Shown here: piece by piece, positions 9,225 through 18,319 of the stretch | Layout of the letters: each line of letters opens with the position of its first letter | How positions within the stretch are numbered: position 1 is the first letter of the stretch | Assembly (NCBI GenBank): GCA_023409265.1 | Contig: JAEYHZ010000009.1 | Span: 1-64,000, forward strand | Length of the DNA stretch: 64,000 nucleotides | Origin: Bacillota bacterium | Lineage (GTDB): Bacteria; Bacillota; Clostridia; Acetivibrionales; DSM-1351 | Reading direction: 5' to 3' | The notes under the pieces: generated by a model | Seen by the model: the letters and a program-made list of their open reading frames with translations, nothing else | Databases searched by the model: none | Told to the model about the DNA's origin: nothing | Translations under genes and position numbers: made by a program

Positions 9225-10367
9225 CTACAAATCATTAGGTATAACATGAACTTCTATGTTTTTGGTTTGCTTTAACAGCTTTGAAACTGTGGATCCGCGG
9301 AGTATTGTCTGCAGTTTGGTTCTTCTTGAATGTCCGATAATAATTTGTGTTATATGCCTTTCATGTGCAAAATTCGCCAGTTCTCCTGAAATACTTTTAC
9401 CTCTTAGAGTCACAATATCAGCACCCAACTGCCTTGCCAGCTTATGGTAGCCTTCCAGTATTTCCTGCTGTTTGGCAGTGGTTTTTGGAGCAAATCTGTT
9501 AGTACAGTCGACACTTACTACCAGCCATTCACACTTATATCTTCTGGAGATTCTTGCTCCACGCCTGATAAGTTTTTTAGCTGAAGGGCTTGGCCCAATA
9601 CACACCATAACTCTTTCAACTATACTCCAGTTATCCTTTATTCCATGCTCCTTCATGTACTCTTCAAGTTCTTCATCCACTTCTTCGGCCGTCTGCCTTA
9701 ATGCCAATTCCCTCAATGCGTTTAAATTACCCTTCCTGAAGAAGTTTTTCAACGCCTGGGGTACTTTTTCAAGATTATATACGTTTCCGCGTTTTAGCCT
9801 GTTTTGAAGTGCATCAGGCGTTATATCCACAATGACCACTTCATCGGCTTTTTCTACAATATAGTCGGGTATTGTTTCTCTGACAGCTATGCCCGTTATC
9901 TGCCTTACAACATCGTTTAAGCTCTCCATATGCTGAATATTCAAGGTTGTAATAACATTAATACCGTGACATAATATTTCTTCAACATCTTCATATCTCT
10001 TTTGATACCTGGAGCCCGGAACATTTGTATGGGCCAGTTCATCGATAAGAACAATCTCAGGGTTACGGGCAATAATAGCCTCGGTATCCATTTCTTCCAT
10101 AACCACTTTATTGTATTCAACTTTTTTACGGGGGATAATCTCCAGCTCTGCAATTTGCCTGTCTGTTTCTTCTCTCTGGTGGGATTCAACATAACCTATT
10201 ACAATATCTTTGCCTCTTTTGGCCCTTCTGTTACCTTCATTCAGCATGGAATAGGTCTTGCCAACCCCCGGAGCATATCCGATAAAGATTTTCAGTTTTC
10301 CCTTTTGCTCTATATTACACTGTTTCAAAGCTTCTTCAGGTGTAATACGTTTAAATTCCTCGCCCAT
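9225..10367 (-). CDS. Stand-alone KdpD sensor domain + universal stress domain protein
   Basis: A 380-residue protein matching only the cytoplasmic N-terminal half of KdpD. The KdpD ATPase-like domain (about 20-230) has a Walker A GYAPGVGKT at 30-38 and a Walker B-like IVLIDELAHTN. A universal-stress-protein fold follows (about 250-378, CIGPSPSAKKLIRRGARIS, IIGHSRRTKLQTILRGS). The membrane segments and histidine kinase domain of full KdpD are absent. The protein ends naturally in NDL with a terminator beyond. No kdpABC or kdpE lies nearby. Such short KdpD proteins occur in clostridia and cyanobacteria; a role in potassium or osmotic sensing is plausible but not shown here. Ribosome site is weak (AAAGGAT). 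Confidence 0.85.
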   Translation of the reverse strand: MGEEFKRITPEEALKQCNIEQKGKLKIFIGYAPGVGKTYSMLNEGNRRAKRGKDIVIGYVESHQREETDRQIAELEIIPRKKVEYNKVVMEEMDTEAIIARNPEIVLIDELAHTNVPGSRYQKRYEDVEEILCHGINVITTLNIQHMESLNDVVRQITGIAVRETIPDYIVEKADEVVIVDITPDALQNRLKRGNVYNLEKVPQALKNFFRKGNLNALRELALRQTAEEVDEELEEYMKEHGIKDNWSIVERVMVCIGPSPSAKKLIRRGARISRRYKCEWLVVSVDCTNRFAPKTTAKQQEILEGYHKLARQLGADIVTLRGKSISGELANFAHERHITQIIIGHSRRTKLQTILRGSTVSKLLKQTKNIEVHVIPNDL

Positions 10368-10489
10368 TATTTCTACACTTATCCTTTATTTTTTTAAGAT
10401 AAATTTATTTTATCAAAATACAACTTTAAAGCCATCAAAAAAGTATACAAAAATAAGTGTCGCTTTAAAATCCGAATTAGTGACATATG

Positions 10490-12463
10490 CTATTCCGGCT
10501 TTAACCCGTTATTCAGCCAGTCAACAAACTGATTCTCAGTAATAATACTGATCCCAAGCTCCTTTGCTTTCTTATTTTTAGAGGAACCTGAAAGGTTATC
10601 ATTATTTATCAGGTAATTTGTTTTAGATGTAACGGAGCCTGTTACCTTTCCACCCTTTAGTTCTATAATGTCCTTTAATTCATCCCTGTTCTTGAATTGC
10701 TCAACAGAACCGGTAATAACAAAAACAATATTATCAAATATCTGCTCGGTTTCAGCAGCTTTTATCGTTTCAAATTCCAGCTCCTTCAATAAATCTTCAA
10801 CAATTATTTTTTTCCTGTCATCAGCAAAAAACCTTACATAGGCATCAGCCATAACATCACCGATACCTCCGATTTCTATAAGTTCAGAAAAAGTTGCATT
10901 CTGTATGGTGTTCCAATCATATTTAAAATTCCTGCAAATCAATTTTGCATTTGACAAACCGACATTAGGTATTCCCAGGCTGTAAAGCAGCCTTACTACT
11001 GTTGTCCTTCTGGCTTTATTAACCGAGGCAACCAGCTTGTTAAAGGACTTTTCACCAAAACCTTCCATTTCGGTTATCTCCTGCTTAAATTTATCAATAT
11101 GGAATATATCAGCAAGCTCCCTGATCAAACCCTTGGCTATGAGCTTCTCAATGGTTGCCTCTGACAGACCTTCAATATTCATGGCATCTCTGCTTACAAA
11201 ATGTGTGAATGACTTTATCTGTTTTGCAAGGCAATCATCGTTTACACAATAAAGAAACTTAACCCCGTTCTCCTGTTTTAACTCGGTTATGCCGTGGCAG
11301 ACAGGGCACTGGTCCGGAATCTCAGTCATACCGCTTCTGGTAAGGTTTTCTGAAATCTGGGGAATTATCATGTTGGCCTTATAAACACCTATGGTATCCC
11401 CTATTCCAAGTTCCAGCCCCTCCATAATGCTGATGTTGTGGATGCTCGCTCTGCTGACAGTTGTTCCTTCCAGCTCAACAGGCTCAAAAATGGCTATTGG
11501 ATTGATAAGTCCTGTTCTGGATGCACTCCACTCTATTTCAAGCAGCTTTGTCTCTTTAATTTCATCACGCCACTTAAATGCAATTGAGTCTCTCGGAAAT
11601 TTGGAAGTTGAACCTAAAGACTCCCCGTAGGCAATATTATCAAGAGTTAAAACCAAACCGTCGGATGGAAAATCATTATCCTCTATACGCTCAAAAAACC
11701 ATTGGACGGTGTCTTCAATATTATCAGCATTGACTTCTTTAAATTCTACAACATCAAAGCCCTGATCCCTGAGCCATTTCATCTGTGCTATTCTGGAATT
11801 GTTATATTCCGCATAGTCTGCCTTTACCAGTGAGAAAGCAAAGAAATGTACATTTCTCTCTGCGGTTATCCTGTTGTTCAGCTGACGGACAGAACCGCTG
11901 CAAAGGTTTCTGGGATTTTTATATTTTGCATCTACGTCTTCGATTTCATTATTGATCTTTACGAAGTCTGAGTAGCGTATGATTGCCTCTCCTCTTAAAA
12001 CAAGGGTATCTTTGTATGAGATATTTACCGGCAGGTTCTTGAACACTTTGGCGTTATTGGTTATAACTTCCCCTATTTCTCCATTGCCCCTTGTTACAGC
12101 CTTGATCAGATTTCCTCCTTCATAGGTCAGAACAATGGTCAATCCGTCCAGTTTCCAGGACAATAAACCGGTTTGGGTTCCTAGCCATTCTTTCAGCGCA
12201 GGTACTTCCTTGGTTTTGTCCAAAGATAACATTTGCTTTTCATGCTGCTCCTTCGGAAGATTTGACAAAACTTCATAGCCAACATTAATGGTGGGACTGT
12301 TTGATAAAACAATCCCTGTCTCTTTCTCCAATTCAACAAGCTCATCATACAGCCTGTCATATTCTATATTGGGCATAATTTCCCTATCTTCCTGATAATA
12401 TGCCCTTGCTGCTTCATTTAAAATCTCTATTTTGTCCTTCATTATCTGAAGTTTGTTATCCAT
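10490..12463 (-). CDS. ligA: NAD-dependent DNA ligase
   Basis: A 657-residue protein that seals nicks using NAD. ATG 12463 is preferred over 12469 because AAAGGAG then lies 7 bases upstream. Adenylation motif KLDG has its Lys at about residue 104-106. Other motifs seen: RNLCSGSVRQL, the four-Cys zinc site (CPVCHG...CVNDDC), helix-hairpin-helix region (about 440-570) and a C-terminal BRCT domain (VFVITGSVEQF). The length is typical. The context around the catalytic Lys (SWKLDGLTIVL) differs from the usual EPKxDGLAxxL, so this may be a divergent or second LigA copy. It is about 120 bp upstream of the KdpD gene on the same strand. Confidence 0.93.
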   Translation of the reverse strand: MDNKLQIMKDKIEILNEAARAYYQEDREIMPNIEYDRLYDELVELEKETGIVLSNSPTINVGYEVLSNLPKEQHEKQMLSLDKTKEVPALKEWLGTQTGLLSWKLDGLTIVLTYEGGNLIKAVTRGNGEIGEVITNNAKVFKNLPVNISYKDTLVLRGEAIIRYSDFVKINNEIEDVDAKYKNPRNLCSGSVRQLNNRITAERNVHFFAFSLVKADYAEYNNSRIAQMKWLRDQGFDVVEFKEVNADNIEDTVQWFFERIEDNDFPSDGLVLTLDNIAYGESLGSTSKFPRDSIAFKWRDEIKETKLLEIEWSASRTGLINPIAIFEPVELEGTTVSRASIHNISIMEGLELGIGDTIGVYKANMIIPQISENLTRSGMTEIPDQCPVCHGITELKQENGVKFLYCVNDDCLAKQIKSFTHFVSRDAMNIEGLSEATIEKLIAKGLIRELADIFHIDKFKQEITEMEGFGEKSFNKLVASVNKARRTTVVRLLYSLGIPNVGLSNAKLICRNFKYDWNTIQNATFSELIEIGGIGDVMADAYVRFFADDRKKIIVEDLLKELEFETIKAAETEQIFDNIVFVITGSVEQFKNRDELKDIIELKGGKVTGSVTSKTNYLINNDNLSGSSKNKKAKELGISIITENQFVDWLNNGLKPE

Positions 12464-12510
12464 TTCCATTCTCCTTTAAATTACTTATTAAACAAACTGC
12501 TCCGATCATA

Positions 12511-13218
12511 TCATCTTTTTGATGACCTGGCACCTTTTCCATTACTTCTGAACAATATCCTGTATATGGCAAAGAGAGCCACTCCAAGCCAAATTACACC
12601 CCAGACAATTGCCGGTATATGAGTGAGTCTGGATAAGAGAACTGCATCGGTTACAGGCATTGTTCCAAGTCTGAAAAGCCCGAACTGGTAATTTACCTGC
12701 AAAAGCACGGTATCCACAAAAGTATCATATATGGCATATGTAACACTGCCTATACCAATTATCTCAATTACCCAGTCATGCAATTTCTCATTCTGAACCA
12801 TATACACAATAATGGCAAAGGCTGCAAAAATTACTGAATACAACATGGTAAATGATATTATTCCCGAATATCTGAAGGTAACTCCAAGAAAGATTATAGC
12901 TATAAATCCAATTATGTACTTTTTGAATTTTGTGTTCCTTAAGAGCAATATACATATGGCAAACAGAACACTTCCCAGATATCCGCCATTTGCAATAAGA
13001 AATGCTGAAAACCAGTCTTTAGGCAGTGAAGTCACATGTCCGCTTTCATTAAAATAAATACTTAAGCCGGTAATGTTACTTCCGGTTACAACAGCCATAA
13101 AGGCATGCCCAAGTTCGTGCAGAAAAACCGTGAACAGCTTTATGGGTTTAATAATAATTGTATTCCACAAAGCCATCAGTGCAATAAAGATAATTAAAAC
13201 TCTCCATGTTTGTTTCAT
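12511..13218 (-). CDS. M50-type zinc metalloprotease-like membrane protein
   Basis: A 235-residue integral membrane protein with about six hydrophobic segments. The zinc-binding motif FLHELGHAFMAVVTG is at about 32-46 (HExxH). It resembles the M50B-like group found in many Firmicutes, whose substrates are mostly unknown. The basic C-terminus (RSNGKGARSSKR) is likely cytoplasmic. It ends 47 bp before the ligA start on the same strand, so cotranscription is possible but function appears unrelated. A second metal-ligand Asp motif is not obvious, so proteolytic activity is inferred. Confidence 0.75.
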   Translation of the reverse strand: MKQTWRVLIIFIALMALWNTIIIKPIKLFTVFLHELGHAFMAVVTGSNITGLSIYFNESGHVTSLPKDWFSAFLIANGGYLGSVLFAICILLLRNTKFKKYIIGFIAIIFLGVTFRYSGIISFTMLYSVIFAAFAIIVYMVQNEKLHDWVIEIIGIGSVTYAIYDTFVDTVLLQVNYQFGLFRLGTMPVTDAVLLSRLTHIPAIVWGVIWLGVALFAIYRILFRSNGKGARSSKR

Positions 13219-13377
13219 GTCGGACTCCCTGTTAAGTCATAATTAAATAAATAAATTCCATACCTGCTATTAAATTATAACCTGCGAACAGTTAAAAGGA
13301 AAGATGTTCTAATCAATCCCGTATTCATTCAGAAAACCTGTCAGAGAGTAAATAATTTTTATAAGTTTTATATGAAG

Positions 13378-13429
13378 AAAAACCATGCAAACAATGGAAT
13401 TCGCTTTCCCCTGTAAATGCATGGTTTTT
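13378..13429 (-). terminator. Terminator hairpin after gpr, followed by a 16-bp direct repeat
   Basis: A perfect 12-bp inverted repeat AAAAACCATGCA / TGCATGGTTTTT with a 28-nt loop, about 77 bases past the gpr stop. On the minus strand the stem ends in TTTTTC. Next to it the 16-mer TTTTTGGTTTTATCAG is present twice in tandem (13425-13456). Confidence 0.6.
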
Positions 13430-13505
13430 GGTTTTATCAGTTTTTGGTTTTATCAGTTCTTGAACGACATTTATTACCTGCCCAATAACAAAAACTATAT
13501 TCGAA

Positions 13506-14513
13506 TTACATCAGGTATTTCCCCATGTCCTCCATGCTGATACCCTGGTGCAAAGCCATATTCAACCCGTTTGCCACCACCTTTGACACTCTGCTGATAA
13601 TGTCGTCTATTTCCTTTGGCGTAACAATCAATTGCCCTACAAATGGATTGAGCGCCTGCTTTATCAATTCGTACTTTTCTTCCCTGTCAATACTTTTCAG
13701 AGTATTGTAAAAGCTGGAATCAGAAGGCGATTCCTGCATCAGGCTGTCAATGATCAAATCCATTGCATCATTTGTAAGCGTTGCTGCATCTACAACAGTG
13801 GGAACTCCGATAGCTACAACAGGCATTCCAAGAGTGGCTTTACTAAGCTCCATTCTCTTGTTTCCCACTCCACCACCCGGAGCAATGCCGGTGTCGGCTA
13901 TCTGGATAGTGGTACTTACACGCTCCATACTTCTTGCAGCCAACGCATCTATTGCTATCAGCGCATCAGGCTTGATCCTGTCGACAACACCTTTTACTAT
14001 CTCTCCTGTTTCAATGCCTGTGATGCCCAGGACACCCGGAGAGATGGCACAAACCGGATTGACGCCCTCATCCACATGTTCGGGGACAAATTCCAGGAGA
14101 TGTCTGGTTACCATCAAATTAGAGATAACTTTTGGGCCAAGTGCATCAGGTGTTACATTCCAGTTGCCCAGACCAACCACAAGCGTTGTGGAATTTGGCT
14201 TCAGCTTGAGCATTGATTTTAACTCCTGAGACATAACATCTATTGTCTTTTGGTTCACTTCCGGGTGATTGTCCTTTAACTGGGGAACCTCAAGAGTGAT
14301 ATAGTTGCCCATTGGCTTTCCTATCGCCTGCTCTCCGGTTGGAGATGTGATCCTTACCCTGGTTATTTTTACATCCTCATCCCCTGCGTTTTCAACTTCA
14401 ACTCCGGGGGGTGTCTGGTGTTCGGCAGCCTGCTCCCTTGCCTGACTGCTGTTTATAAATATTTCATTGGCTTCAATAACAAGATCAGTTCGCCTATTTG
14501 ATAAATTTACCAT
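13506..14513 (-). CDS. gpr: Germination protease GPR (SASP-specific)
   Basis: A 335-residue protein of the A25 peptidase family, which starts degradation of alpha/beta SASPs during spore outgrowth. The N-terminal propeptide region RTDLVIEANEIF is as expected. Conserved blocks are seen: TLVVGLGNWNVTPDALGP, PGVLGITGIETGEI, DALAARSMERVSTTIQI, TGIAPGGGVGNKR and GVPTVVDAATL. ATG 14513 has AAAGGAAG upstream. It is monocistronic, divergent from rpsT. A matching SASP substrate gene is at 61442. No clear sigma-G promoter was recognised. Confidence 0.97.
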   Translation of the reverse strand: MVNLSNRRTDLVIEANEIFINSSQAREQAAEHQTPPGVEVENAGDEDVKITRVRITSPTGEQAIGKPMGNYITLEVPQLKDNHPEVNQKTIDVMSQELKSMLKLKPNSTTLVVGLGNWNVTPDALGPKVISNLMVTRHLLEFVPEHVDEGVNPVCAISPGVLGITGIETGEIVKGVVDRIKPDALIAIDALAARSMERVSTTIQIADTGIAPGGGVGNKRMELSKATLGMPVVAIGVPTVVDAATLTNDAMDLIIDSLMQESPSDSSFYNTLKSIDREEKYELIKQALNPFVGQLIVTPKEIDDIISRVSKVVANGLNMALHQGISMEDMGKYLM

Positions 14514-14628
14514 ATTAGCTTCCTTTCAATTTTAAATTCTAGTATATTTAGTATTATTTCAATAAATTATAATTTTAAAAGTTAATTATTTTTCCATTGA
14601 ACATAATTAGAAAAATAAGGGTTAATGC

Positions 14629-14657
14629 TTGCAATTTAAAAAAGTTCATGGTAAAAT
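14629..14657 (+). promoter_or_regulatory. Sigma-A promoter of rpsT
   Basis: TTGCAA (14629-14634), 17-base spacer, TAAAAT (14652-14657). This predicts a leader of about 95 nt before the TTG start, long enough for post-transcriptional control. A short stem CGGTTttttAACCG lies in it near 14682. Confidence 0.65.
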
Positions 14658-14759
14658 ATCATCTGTTATGGGCAAGAAGCGGTTTTTTAACCGATTAAAT
14701 ATTATTGAATTTTTTTGCTCACGTATTACGCGAATTTAGGCTCGCAGGAGGTGAATACT

Positions 14760-15017
14760 TTGCCAAATATCAAATCTGCAATAAAAAGAGTAAAGGTTAC
14801 TGAGACTAAGACTTTAAAGAATACTATCAGAAAGTCTGCTCTTAAGACTACTGTTAAGAAATGTAAAGAAGCTATTGCCAACGGTGAGGGTGCTGCTGAA
14901 GCATACAAAGCAACCGCCAAAGCTTTAGATAAAGCCGCAGCTAAAAACTTACTTCACAAAAACACCGCTGCGAGAAGAAAGTCAAGATTAGCAAAAGCTA
15001 TGAACGCAGCAAAATAA
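14760..15017 (+). CDS. rpsT: 30S ribosomal protein S20
   Basis: An 85-residue basic protein binding 16S rRNA. The start is TTG at 14760, giving PNIKSAIKRVKVTETKTLK, with AGGAGGTG 6 bases upstream. An in-frame ATG at 14715 would add 15 residues not found in S20. Conserved features: NTAARRKSRLAKAMN near the C-terminus and typical length. E. coli rpsT also uses a UUG start, linked there to autoregulation; the same could apply here but is inference. Confidence 0.97.
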   Translation: MPNIKSAIKRVKVTETKTLKNTIRKSALKTTVKKCKEAIANGEGAAEAYKATAKALDKAAAKNLLHKNTAARRKSRLAKAMNAAK

Positions 15018-15039
15018 TATTATACCATAAGAAACGAAA

Positions 15040-15066
15040 ACTCAGGATGATAGCCTGAGTTTTTTT
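15040..15066 (+). terminator. Terminator of rpsT
   Basis: ACTCAGG, loop ATGATAG, CCTGAGT then seven T residues, 22 bases after the rpsT stop. Confidence 0.9.
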
Positions 15067-15192
15067 GTCTTATTTGTAATTAGTCATTAATACAGTCTTC
15101 AAACTATATTTTATTTGACAGCACGATTAATTACTATTGATGTACAATGAGGAACCGGCAGCTGAGTTCTGACCAAATATCTAAAATGGATA

Positions 15193-15234
15193 TACCCCTG
15201 TATGTTCACAATGGAAATAACAGGGGTACTTTTT
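15193..15234 (+). terminator. Second plus-strand terminator-like hairpin before hemW
   Basis: ACCCCTGT / ACAGGGGT stem with a 17-nt loop, then ACTTTTTTAC on the plus strand. It is beyond the rpsT terminator and faces the end of hemW. It could end a short transcript starting near TTGACA at 15115, or serve as a weak hemW terminator. Confidence 0.5.
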
Positions 15235-15242
15235 TACAGTAT

Positions 15243-16385
15243 TTAAACAAATTCCACAAAAACCTGATTGGCAAGATCCAGGCCCAAACCAGTTAGCCAG
15301 ATCCGTTCACCGTCTGTCTCAATCAGCCCTTTGTTTTTTAACCTATTAATTTTTTCAGCATAAGTAACAAACATATTCTGATTAAACAGTTCCTCAAAGT
15401 CTGTCTTACTTACACCTTTTAAAAGCCTCAGTCCAAGGAACATGTACTCGGACATTTTTTCACAGAAGTCTCTCGCAAAACGTTCCTCCACTGGCTTCTG
15501 CCCATTTTTCAGGTAATCCATATAGCCCTCTATGGCAGCCTGATTTTCAAACCTGATATCCTGGAGTAAAGAGTGGGCACCTGCTCCCAATCCAAGATAT
15601 TCTGTACAGTTCCAATAAATCAGGTTATGCTGGCATTCGTAGCCTCTTTTTGCAAAATTGGAAAGTTCATACTGGTTATAACCTTTTTCCCTTAAGAACT
15701 CAATAGTATAATGGTACATTTCCCGGTCAAGTTCATCTTCTATTTCAATAAGCCCTCCGGTTTCAAGCATTTCACCAAACCTTGTTCCCTCTTCAATCTT
15801 CAGACTGTAGGCTGAAATATGGGTAACATCAAGCTCTGCCAATGCCTTCATGGTTTCTTTCCAGTCTTCGATTGTCTGTCCTGGTATGCCAAATATAACA
15901 TCAGCGTTGATGTTTTTAAAACCAGCCTCTTTTGCCTTTTTTATACTGGAGACAAAGTCATCTGTTGTATGTTGTCTTCCAAGGTACTGCAGAAGCTTTC
16001 CCTGATAAGCCTGCAAGCCTATACTTATCCTGTTTATCCCATATTCCCTGTAAGCCTGAAGTTTCTCCGGGTCCAGTGTGCCGGGATTGCTTTCAATACT
16101 GATTTCACAAGACTCAGAGACATTTAATCTCTCTCTGCAGGTTTTCAGGATTTCCCCTATCAATCTGTGATCCACACATGATGGAGTCCCCCCGCCGATA
16201 AAAATGGTATCAATGATGTTGTATACCATTTGACCCCGGTAAAGATCAATCTCCTTTTTCATACAGTCAAAGTATTCTTCAGCCAGATCCAGCTTTCCGA
16301 CGTAGGAATTAAAATCGCAATAGTAACATTTTGAACGGCAAAAAGGAACATGAATATAAAGACCGGTCTTATTCATAAGTGACAT
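15243..16385 (-). CDS. hemW: HemW-type radical SAM protein (coproporphyrinogen III oxidase-like)
   Basis: A 380-residue radical SAM enzyme. The cluster motif CRSKCYYCDF (CxxxCxxC) is at about 16-25, preceded by LYIHVPFC. Other family blocks: FIGGGTPS, SIESNPGTLD, RISIGLQA, NADVIFGIPGQT and the C-terminal HemN_C region. HemW proteins are heme chaperones rather than true oxidases; the extra N-terminal Cys of HemN is absent. GGAGATGAAGGT precedes ATG 16385. Gene order rpsT-lepA-hemW is common in Firmicutes; lepA is not present here. Confidence 0.92.
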   Translation of the reverse strand: MSLMNKTGLYIHVPFCRSKCYYCDFNSYVGKLDLAEEYFDCMKKEIDLYRGQMVYNIIDTIFIGGGTPSCVDHRLIGEILKTCRERLNVSESCEISIESNPGTLDPEKLQAYREYGINRISIGLQAYQGKLLQYLGRQHTTDDFVSSIKKAKEAGFKNINADVIFGIPGQTIEDWKETMKALAELDVTHISAYSLKIEEGTRFGEMLETGGLIEIEDELDREMYHYTIEFLREKGYNQYELSNFAKRGYECQHNLIYWNCTEYLGLGAGAHSLLQDIRFENQAAIEGYMDYLKNGQKPVEERFARDFCEKMSEYMFLGLRLLKGVSKTDFEELFNQNMFVTYAEKINRLKNKGLIETDGERIWLTGLGLDLANQVFVEFV

Positions 16386-16656
16386 ACCTTCATCTCCTTT
16401 TGGTAATGGATTTATGTTTATGTATTTATACTACCATATCATGATATGGTATTCCAGCCACAGCTATACCAATTTTTTAACCTTTTGTTCCGAAGGGATT
16501 TTATGACAATGTCCATATATTTCTTCCCAAAACAACATTTAAAATTTATAAGATTTTATTCTTATAATCTCCCGGCCTTCTATGGTATACTAGAACTCAA
16601 ACAAGCCTTCCAAGGCTGTTTTTCAATTATACAGATACTAGATAACGGGGATTGAA

Positions 16657-18012
16657 ATGAAGAATATTACTAATGAAACAAAGGCGTTTTATAAAATGGC
16701 ATTTGCACTTGTGATGCCTATGGCAATTCAAAACCTGATAAACGTAGGTATTTCGTCTATTGACGTTCTCATGCTTGGCAGTGTCAGTGAAACCGTACTT
16801 TCTGCAGCCTCACTGGCTGGTCAGGTTCAATTTATCATGGTTCTGCTGTTCTTTGGATTAACGTCGGGAGCTGCAGTGCTTACGGCCCAGTATTGGGGTA
16901 AGGGTGATAAGGATAGTATAATTAAAATAATGGGAATCTGCATGAGGTTCTCCTTGATTATCGCAGTTTGTTTTACCTCAGCTGTACTTATTTTTCCTTC
17001 AAAGGTTATGAATATCTTTACAAATGAACCTGAGGTTATAGCTGAAGGAGTCAAGTACCTAAGAATTATTTCCTTTTCATATATATTTATGTCAATAACC
17101 ATGATTTATTTGAATGTTATGAGAAGTGTTGAGCGGGTTGTGGTATCAACAATTGTTTACATGATATCTCTTATATCAAATGTTATCATTGCATCTATTC
17201 TTATATTTGGCTTGTTCGGTATCCCCCAAATGGGAATCAAGGGTGCTGCCATAGCTACGCTGGCATCCAGAGGCTTTGAATTATTGACGGTTATCATTTA
17301 TGCGCTTAAGTTTAACGATGTCTTGCACTTCAAGGTGTCAAGCCTTTTCGTAAGAGATAAACTTCTTTTCAGGGATTTTGTGTATTATTCCATACCCGTT
17401 ACCCTTAATGAGCTTATGTGGGGTGCAGGGGTTGCAATGAATGCTGTTGTTATAGGGCATCTGGGTAAATCAGTTGTGTCAGCCAATTCTGTTGCCCAAA
17501 TATCAAGACAGCTTGCCACCGTAATAGCCTTCGGCCTTGCAAATGCAACAGCAATAACAGTTGGTAAGGCGATAGGTGAGAATAACCTTAAAAACGCCAG
17601 GGACTACTCCAATCGCTTTATAAAGCTCAGCGTTGTTGCAGGCGTTGTCGGTGCGGCTATCATACTGATTGCAAGGCCTGTTGCAATGGCAAAACTGAAC
17701 CTTACTCCGGTAACACAGGGCTATTTGTCCATAATGATGATAGTTATGTCGTACTTTGTTGTGGCTCAGGCACTTAACACAACACTGGTGGTGGGAGTTT
17801 TCAGAGCCGGCGGCGATACAAGATTCGGATTGTTCCTGGATGTAACAACAATGTGGGGCGGTTCCATATTGCTGGGGGCCTTGGCCGCTTTTGTTTTCAA
17901 ATGGAGTGTGCCAGTTGTATATATCATTCTGATGAGCGACGAAATAATAAAAATACCTCTTACGGTTGCAAGATTTAAGAGCCGTAAATGGCTTAACAAT
18001 GTGACGAGGTAA
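16657..18012 (+). CDS. MATE family efflux transporter
   Basis: A 451-residue, 12-segment membrane protein with two homologous halves (PMAIQNLINVGISSIDVLMLG and the matching PVTLNELMWGAGVAMNAVVIG in the second half). The MATE family exports cationic drugs or metabolites using Na+ or H+ gradients. Substrate cannot be read from sequence. Start ATG 16657 follows GGGGATTGAA. The upstream 271-bp gap has a -10-like TATACT at 16586 but no good -35. Divergent from hemW, convergent with the ger genes. Confidence 0.93.
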   Translation: MKNITNETKAFYKMAFALVMPMAIQNLINVGISSIDVLMLGSVSETVLSAASLAGQVQFIMVLLFFGLTSGAAVLTAQYWGKGDKDSIIKIMGICMRFSLIIAVCFTSAVLIFPSKVMNIFTNEPEVIAEGVKYLRIISFSYIFMSITMIYLNVMRSVERVVVSTIVYMISLISNVIIASILIFGLFGIPQMGIKGAAIATLASRGFELLTVIIYALKFNDVLHFKVSSLFVRDKLLFRDFVYYSIPVTLNELMWGAGVAMNAVVIGHLGKSVVSANSVAQISRQLATVIAFGLANATAITVGKAIGENNLKNARDYSNRFIKLSVVAGVVGAAIILIARPVAMAKLNLTPVTQGYLSIMMIVMSYFVVAQALNTTLVVGVFRAGGDTRFGLFLDVTTMWGGSILLGALAAFVFKWSVPVVYIILMSDEIIKIPLTVARFKSRKWLNNVTR

Positions 18013-18091
18013 GGGATGTCATCATTACATGTCAGAAAGCCGGTACAGCACAGCAACTGCAAAACCAGGTGAATTCTATTGACAGGCCTTT

Positions 18092-18319
18092 TTAACTTCC
18101 GAGCACAGCTTTACCGATTGGTTCAAAAAGCCTGTCTATGACTGATTGCCCCTGAAGCTCCACTCCGGCAATGAGTAGTGACCCCACTACTGTGGCTATG
18201 GTCATGAGCAGGGCATAAATCAAGACAGCTTTTATTCCTTCCTTTTTATACATATGTCTTATTTGTAAAAAGGAAATCAGTCCCATAGATATAATCAGCC
18301 CTGCAATTTTAAAAATCAT
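18092..18319 (-). CDS. Small two-helix membrane protein of the ger operon
   Basis: A 75-residue protein with two hydrophobic segments (about 2-19 and 29-52) and a short basic loop RHMYKKEG between them. Its ATG overlaps the gerKC stop by 4 bp, so translation is coupled. Small hydrophobic proteins occur in some clostridial ger loci; a direct role in the receptor complex is inferred from position only. No catalytic or metal motif is visible. Confidence 0.75.
   Translation of the reverse strand: MIFKIAGLIISMGLISFLQIRHMYKKEGIKAVLIYALLMTIATVVGSLLIAGVELQGQSVIDRLFEPIGKAVLGS

Noticed and set aside
16446..16655. Plus-strand 69-codon frame before the MATE gene
   Set aside because: No ribosome site, no family, ends just before the MATE start; likely chance.
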